A stretch of 10,449 nucleotides of DNA from CAYOYK01 sp964408185 (GTDB lineage Bacteria > Bacillota > Clostridia > Christensenellales > Aristaeellaceae), in contig CAYOYK010000080.1 of the NCBI GenBank assembly GCA_964408185.1, positions 1 to 10,449 on the forward strand. Reading direction: 5' to 3'. Below the pieces are notes generated by a model. That model was not told where the DNA came from and made no database searches. It saw nothing but the letters and a program-made list of their open reading frames with translations. Below, piece after piece: positions 6,535 to 10,449 of this stretch (position 1 is the first letter of the stretch; each line of letters opens with the position of its first letter). Both the position numbers and the translations under genes were made by a program.

Positions 6535-6675
6535 GTGAGACATGGGAAATTGCGGAGTTGTTTGACGTGACATGAGAGTGCGCAGCCGTGGTGATTGCTT
6601 ACTATCGGATGCCGGGGTTGATATGAAGCAATCAAATTGTGGTGTCGGAAGCGCTGAGAAAGGCAGGGTCGGCGA

Positions 6676-7074
6676 ATGATGCAAGAAGAAAAGACGAAAA
6701 AGATGCCAACAGACTTTACGTGCAGGGTGACCGGGTTAATGGCGCTATATGTGCTATTAGCCTCGTTGAGCCTTTTTTTTAATGCAAGGACGATTTGGAT
6801 TACGGCGCTTGATGCTGGCGCGGCATGGGTATCCATTTGCTACATCCTGTTAATGGGAGAACGGCTGACAGGGACGGAACGCCGAAAAAAAAGGAGCCAT
6901 GCCTTGAGCAGGCTGTTGGACGATTTGGAGCGCGCGCGATTTGTGCCGAGCGAACAGCAGCTAAAAGAAATCTACGTGATACTATACGGAGAAGCGCCTG
7001 AAAGCGAGCAATGGGTATTGCCAGAAGTCGGCAGCGAGGGAAGGAGGCGCGTGTCTTGGCGACCAAAGCGATAA
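6676..7074 (+). CDS. Hypothetical two-helix membrane protein
   Basis: A 132-residue protein that I do not recognise. A basic, polar N-terminus precedes two hydrophobic segments (about 19-37 and 41-60) that would form a membrane hairpin. A basic stretch (ERRKKRSH) follows, then a helical cytoplasmic tail with RLLDDLERARFVPSEQQLKEIYVILYGEAP. Two ATG codons in a row (6676 and 6679) are possible starts, both with a weak ribosome site. Base and codon use are less GC-rich than in the genes on either side, which suggests acquired DNA. Its last 19 bases overlap the start of the integrase remnant, an arrangement like a coupled gene pair at the end of an integrated element. A role in such an element is inference only. 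Confidence 0.6.
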   Translation: MMQEEKTKKMPTDFTCRVTGLMALYVLLASLSLFFNARTIWITALDAGAAWVSICYILLMGERLTGTERRKKRSHALSRLLDDLERARFVPSEQQLKEIYVILYGEAPESEQWVLPEVGSEGRRRVSWRPKR

Positions 7075-7211
7075 AGCTCCCGTCCGGAAGCTGGCACATG
7101 CGCGCGCAGTACGACGCGGGCGACGGGAAACAGCGCTACAAGTCATTTACGGCGGAAACGAGAGCGGCACCATATGGCAGGCATCAAGCTCGCGCTGGGC
7201 GTATCCAATAA
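7056..7211 (+). pseudogene. N-terminal remnant of a tyrosine integrase
   Basis: The 51 residues read KLPSGSWHMRAQY (7-19) and GKQRYKSFTAETR (24-36), the typical beta-sheet arm-binding domain at the N-terminus of phage and conjugative-element tyrosine integrases (KLPSGSW followed by KSFTA). A TTG start at 7056 is supported by AGGAGG at 7042-7047. After TAETR the frame leaves the family pattern and stops; the core-binding and catalytic domains (Arg-His-Arg-Tyr) are absent. The +1 frame runs on to 7236 as MAGIKLALGVSNKPVRLAEK (ATG 7174), which may be a displaced fragment or chance. I read this as the decayed edge of an excised or deleted mobile element. It is coupled to the upstream membrane-protein gene. 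Confidence 0.7.
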
Positions 7212-7254
7212 ACCCGTGCGGTTGGCAGAGAAATAAGGATTCCGCCATTGTCAC

Positions 7255-7285
7255 CAAAGGCAGGGGAGAGGCTCCCCTGCCTTTG
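7255..7285. repeat. Perfect 14-bp stem hairpin
   Basis: CAAAGGCAGGGGAG pairs exactly with CTCCCCTGCCTTTG across a 3-nt loop. It sits between the convergent integrase remnant and ECF genes and could act as a bidirectional stop, though neither side carries a clear T-tract. Confidence 0.85.
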
Positions 7286-7379
7286 CCAAATCACCCATTA
7301 TCGGCAGGGGCACATCCCCGCCCTTGCCAAATCACCCTTCGCAGGCAGGAGTGCCCCCTCCGCCCTTACCGGATCACCT
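7281..7379 (-). repeat. Three 41-42 bp repeats overlapping the end of the ECF gene
   Basis: The boxes TGCCAAATCACCC (near 7284 and 7325) and TACCGGATCACC (7368) recur at 41-42 bp, each followed by a G/C-rich hairpin-like segment. The copy at 7366-7379 encodes the last residues RKVIR and the stop of the ECF protein, so the unit seems to have been duplicated outward from the gene end. Confidence 0.65.
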
Positions 7380-7860
7380 TCCGTAGGGCCGGGGTGAGGA
7401 TCGCATACAGCAGCACCCCGCTGGCCGCTTGGATCAGGTTGCCCGGCACGCTGGCCGTGGCCGCCGCCAAGCCCAGCGCTGCCCACTCGTATGCAAAATA
7501 CCCGGCCACCATGATTCCCTCGCACAGGATCACCAGCAGCACGCGCACCCACGCCCGCTTGGCGCGCATCGCCCACGCCGCGCACAGCGCGACCAAGCCC
7601 TTTACCACAAATGTGACTGGCGCGTACTCCCCAAAGCCCAAGCACAGATCCGCCAGCATGCTCCCCACGGCCGCCGCCGGAGCGCCCGTGATCCCCAGCA
7701 GCGCCGCCCCGACGAGTACAAACCCATCCCCCAGATGCACATAGCCGTTGGCCATGGGGACCGGGAGCTTCAAAAACGCCGTGGCCACAAACACCAGCGC
7801 CGCCATTACGGCGGCCATGGTCAGCCTCAGCACAGGGTCCCGTTTCATTTTGGTCAGCAT
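7366..7860 (-). CDS. ECF transporter S component (COG4720/ECF-ribofla_trS type)
   Basis: A 164-residue integral membrane protein with about six helices (roughly 11-30, 46-60, 62-78, 80-98, 105-125 and 135-160). Helix 1 carries overlapping A-x-x-x-A patterns (A16/A20, A17/A21), the contact used by S components to dock on EcfT. The segment NGYVHLGD (38-45) and the following GFVLVGAALLG match the family of small vitamin-binding S components. The substrate is probably a vitamin or vitamin precursor, but which one cannot be read. No EcfA or EcfT gene is present, as is usual for group II systems that share an energising module. The ATG at 7860 is set by GGAGG 7 nt upstream; longer upstream starts would add a non-conserved 58-residue lead across the leader. 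Confidence 0.86.
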   Translation of the reverse strand: MLTKMKRDPVLRLTMAAVMAALVFVATAFLKLPVPMANGYVHLGDGFVLVGAALLGITGAPAAAVGSMLADLCLGFGEYAPVTFVVKGLVALCAAWAMRAKRAWVRVLLVILCEGIMVAGYFAYEWAALGLAAATASVPGNLIQAASGVLLYAILTPALRKVIR

Positions 7861-8059
7861 GTCCGCGCCTCCAATCATATTGTCCGGATAGAAAAAAAGC
7901 GGCCCCGCCGCCTGCCTTGGCAGATGCACGCGCTGCCGCAGCCTGTCAAAAAGCACCGCGAGGGGCATGGGAAGCCGCGCTCCCCCAATGGATTCCGCCG
8001 TCGGCATGCGGATGAAGGCCGCAAGCCTCCCCAAAGAAGTTCAGCCGCTTGGGGCTCCC
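7861..8059 (-). promoter_or_regulatory. Structured 199-nt leader before the ECF gene
   Basis: Between the ferritin-like stop and the ECF start, the minus strand can form a CCCCAA/TTGGGG stem just after the stop, an ATCCGC/GCGGAAT hairpin (near 7990-8012), a GGGGA/TCCC hairpin (near 7970-7990), and an intrinsic terminator ending 31 nt before the ATG. I could not match it to TPP, FMN, cobalamin, folate or preQ1 riboswitch consensus. It may be an unlisted attenuator or simply a terminator plus spacer. Confidence 0.4.
7892..7911 (-). terminator. Intrinsic terminator just upstream of the ECF gene
   Basis: Minus strand: GCGGC, loop GGG, GCCGC, then seven T. The short stem is fully GC. It ends transcripts from the ferritin-like gene or attenuates the ECF gene. 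Confidence 0.7.
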
Positions 8060-8521
8060 TTACAGCGCCGCCTGCATCGTCGCCAGATGCTTGCGCTCCT
8101 CTTGCGCGATGGCCTCCAGCGCGTGCCGCGCGTCCTCGCCCTCGCATTGAGCGGCAAAGCCCGCGTAAGCCTCGGCGGCTTTCTTCTCGCTGGCGCAGGC
8201 CAGCTCCAGCATGCTTTGCACGTCGCTCAGACCGCCCTCGCGTACCAGCGCCATCAGGCCGCCCTTGAACAGCAGCTCTCCGGCCGCCGCGCTGAGCGTC
8301 AGTGCGCGCTCGGTATCCGCGTCCAAGCCCTCGTACAGCGCGCCGAACTGCCGCAGATGGCCCTCCTCGTCGGCCAGCGCGCCGCGCAGATAGCCGTACA
8401 GAGGCTCTCCCGTCCGGCCCTGCGCGTCCATGAGCAGCAGCGCCCGCCGATAGAGCTGGATGGCGTTTTTTTCCATTTCGCAGGCGATGAAAAGGGCCTC
8501 CTGCGCGTTTTGTACTCGCAT
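8060..8521 (-). CDS. Ferritin-like/rubrerythrin-type diiron protein
   Basis: A 153-residue four-helix-bundle protein with the ligands of a diiron site in order: E17 (EMEKNAIQLYRRA), E52-E-G-H55, E112 (SEKKAAEAY) and E142-R-K-H145 near the C-terminus. This is the rubrerythrin-type ferritin-like fold, without the rubredoxin iron domain. It is probably cytoplasmic and acts in peroxide handling or iron binding. ATG 8521 is chosen because the family helix begins directly after it; the frame is open upstream to 8590 but the added residues are not family-like. The ribosome site is weak. It lies 113 bp downstream of the DUF1858 gene on the same strand and may share its promoter. Several TGGAAA motifs lie just upstream. 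Confidence 0.86.
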   Translation of the reverse strand: MRVQNAQEALFIACEMEKNAIQLYRRALLLMDAQGRTGEPLYGYLRGALADEEGHLRQFGALYEGLDADTERALTLSAAAGELLFKGGLMALVREGGLSDVQSMLELACASEKKAAEAYAGFAAQCEGEDARHALEAIAQEERKHLATMQAAL

Positions 8522-8532
8522 AATGCACTCGC

Positions 8533-8588
8533 TTTCCACTGGTTTTCCACAGAAAATCAACGTTTTCCATAGCCGTATCGTGGAAAAC
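8533..8588. promoter_or_regulatory. Cluster of TGGAAA motifs, possible operator
   Basis: TTTCCA occurs at 8533, 8544 and 8564, and its inverse TGGAAA at 8581. The last two form an 8-bp inverted repeat GTTTTCCA/TGGAAAAC (8562-8569 and 8581-8588, 11-nt gap). The spacings of 11 and 20 are near whole helical turns. The cluster lies within 70 bp of the ferritin-like start, so a repressor or activator site is plausible. Confidence 0.45.
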
Positions 8589-8634
8589 ACAAACCCTTAT
8601 TGCACAAAGGTTTGCGGAGGGTACCGTTTAGAAA

Positions 8635-8841
8635 TCACGCATTTTCGGCAAAATACGCGTTGAGCTTTTCCACAAGCTCCTTTGCGTCCGTGCCGTGGGC
8701 CGCGCACGCGTCCTTGAGGGACTCCGCGGTGGCGTGCGGGCAGCCGAGGCAGTGCATGCCTACGCTCATAAAAATACGGGCGGTGCCGCGGTCGAGCGTC
8801 AGCACCTCGCCGATGGACATATTCTCGTTGATCTGCGTCAT
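8635..8841 (-). CDS. DUF1858 domain protein (CxxC redox-disulfide type)
   Basis: A 68-residue protein that is a complete DUF1858 domain: MSIGEVL (8-14), then GMHCLGCPHA (28-37) with the CxxC pair C31 and C34, and AHGTDAKELVEKLN near the end. The family appears alone or fused to ScdA-type and hybrid-cluster-associated proteins and is thought to act in redox or metal-cluster chemistry. The ATG at 8841 is chosen over the upstream ATG at 8856 because a GAGGAG site lies 7-8 bases before it and because the family starts here. The stop is TGA. It has its own strong promoter and may be cotranscribed with the ferritin-like gene that follows after 113 bp. Confidence 0.92.
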   Translation of the reverse strand: MTQINENMSIGEVLTLDRGTARIFMSVGMHCLGCPHATAESLKDACAAHGTDAKELVEKLNAYFAENA

Positions 8842-8886
8842 GATAAGACTCCTCATTTCTCTGTCATTGCCCGTGCGGGCAGGCCC

Positions 8887-8915
8887 ATTCTAACATTCGC
8901 GTTTGCAAAAGTCAA
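8887..8915 (-). promoter_or_regulatory. Sigma-A promoter for the DUF1858 gene
   Basis: Minus strand TTGACT (8915-8910), 17-bp spacer, TAGAAT (8892-8887) with a TG extension. It is divergent from the thrS promoter, with 25 bp between the two -35 boxes. Confidence 0.88.
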
Positions 8916-8940
8916 CCGTGGGCCGATATCCTATTGCGGC

Positions 8941-8969
8941 TTGACTTTTCCTCAACCGCGTGCTATCAT
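8941..8969 (+). promoter_or_regulatory. Sigma-A promoter for thrS
   Basis: TTGACT at 8941-8946, 17-bp spacer, TATCAT at 8964-8969 with a TG extension (TGC). Transcription should start near 8976, at the beginning of the T-box leader. Confidence 0.88.
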
Positions 8970-8976
8970 ACCCCCA

Positions 8977-9202
8977 TCCACGAATGACGCGGAACACGCC
9001 GCGCCCGACGCGCGTTGCCAGAGAGCCCGCCTTGGCTGTAAGCGGGCACGCGCAAGGACGATGGTACCATCCGCCGACGCGGCGCGAGCGCGCGATACAG
9101 CGCACGGAATGAGACGGACGCGTCCATCGCGCCCAAGCAGGGTGGAACCGCGCAAAGCAACGCTTTACGCCCCCGCAAGATAGGCTTGCGGGGGCTTTTT
9201 TT
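8977..9202 (+). promoter_or_regulatory. T-box leader (tRNA-Thr sensing) of thrS
   Basis: The conserved T-box sequence AGGGTGGAACCGCG is at 9139-9152, with the bulge UGGA at 9143-9146 that pairs with the tRNA acceptor end. An upstream stem GCCCGC/GCGGGC (about 9026-9048) belongs to stem I, and ACC followed by A at 9066-9069 is the likely threonine specifier codon. A terminator closes the leader. Uncharged tRNA-Thr would favour the antiterminator and switch thrS on. The specifier assignment is less sure than the T-box itself. Confidence 0.9.
9169..9202 (+). terminator. T-box terminator
   Basis: GCCCCCGCAAG pairs with CTTGCGGGGGC over 11 bp around a 5-nt loop (9180-9184), followed by seven T. 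It is mutually exclusive with the antiterminator formed by the T-box sequence. The GCCCCCGC just after the T-tract repeats the 5' arm. Confidence 0.93.
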
Positions 9203-9233
9203 GCCCCCGCGCAACAGAAGGAGGTACCCCGGT

Positions 9234-10449
<1,216 letters not shown>

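Larger units (their letters stand above)
6287..6675. other. Intergenic hairpin cluster, then AT-richer upstream region, no gene
   Basis: Up to about 6540 this stretch is very GC-rich and packed with stems: two 42-bp repeats with hairpins (6307-6348 and 6493-6534), an 11-bp stem 6365-6375/6399-6409, and a small stem 6427-6431/6435-6439. After 6543 the base composition shifts to lower GC. That part holds an 8-bp inverted repeat GATTGCTT/AAGCAATC (6593-6600 and 6626-6633) but no clear promoter. The hairpin at 6312-6332 may end the GH2 transcript, though it has no T-tract. Confidence 0.6.

Noticed and set aside
7861..8034. 58-residue N-terminal extension of the ECF protein
   Set aside because: It would run through an intrinsic terminator, and a GGAGG site with correct spacing marks ATG 7860.

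Overview
The window looks like a chromosomal segment of a GC-rich, probably spore-forming Clostridia (Firmicutes/Bacillota) bacterium, perhaps an uncultured gut lineage. The basis is a T-box leader in front of thrS, a BofC-type protein, a YetF (DUF421) protein paired with DUF4363, a DUF3048 (YerB-type) lipoprotein, a DUF1858 redox-disulfide protein and an ECF-type vitamin transporter subunit, all in GC-rich codons. Four sigma-A promoters can be read by eye, and all have TTGAC[AT] -35 boxes and a TGn extension before the -10.

Layout. (1) Positions 1-1259 hold no convincing gene. They contain a large symmetric element: two 290-bp inverted arms (23-312 and 712-1001, gapless, about 93% identical) around a degenerate tandem array with a 51-53 bp period. 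A GC-rich run of small hairpins and short repeats follows (1002-1259). (2) Positions 1260-2957, minus strand, are an operon: BofC-like protein, YetF-family protein, DUF4363 protein. The BofC-like frame is interrupted by one in-frame TGA exactly where the family is expected to have a cysteine. (3) Positions 3076-4254, minus strand, encode a DUF3048 lipoprotein with its own promoter and intrinsic terminator. (4) Divergent from it, 4493-6286 on the plus strand, is an intracellular glycoside hydrolase family 2 enzyme with both catalytic glutamates. (5) Positions 6287-7236 look like accessory DNA: a cluster of hairpins bracketed by two 42-bp repeats whose stems co-vary, then a less GC-rich patch with an unrecognised two-helix membrane protein and the N-terminal stub of a tyrosine integrase. 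(6) Positions 7237-8841, minus strand, carry a DUF1858 protein, a ferritin-like diiron protein and an ECF S component. Tandem hairpin repeats overlap the end of the last gene, and an intrinsic terminator lies just in front of its start. (7) From 8941 to the window end on the plus strand is thrS (incomplete) behind a T-box leader.

How it fits together: most genes are independent housekeeping or cell-surface/sporulation functions. The DUF1858 and ferritin-like genes may form one redox/iron unit. thrS is controlled by uncharged tRNA-Thr. The items most worth a second look are the inverted-repeat/minisatellite element at the left edge, the TGA-for-Cys substitution, and the covarying hairpin pair beside the integrase remnant.
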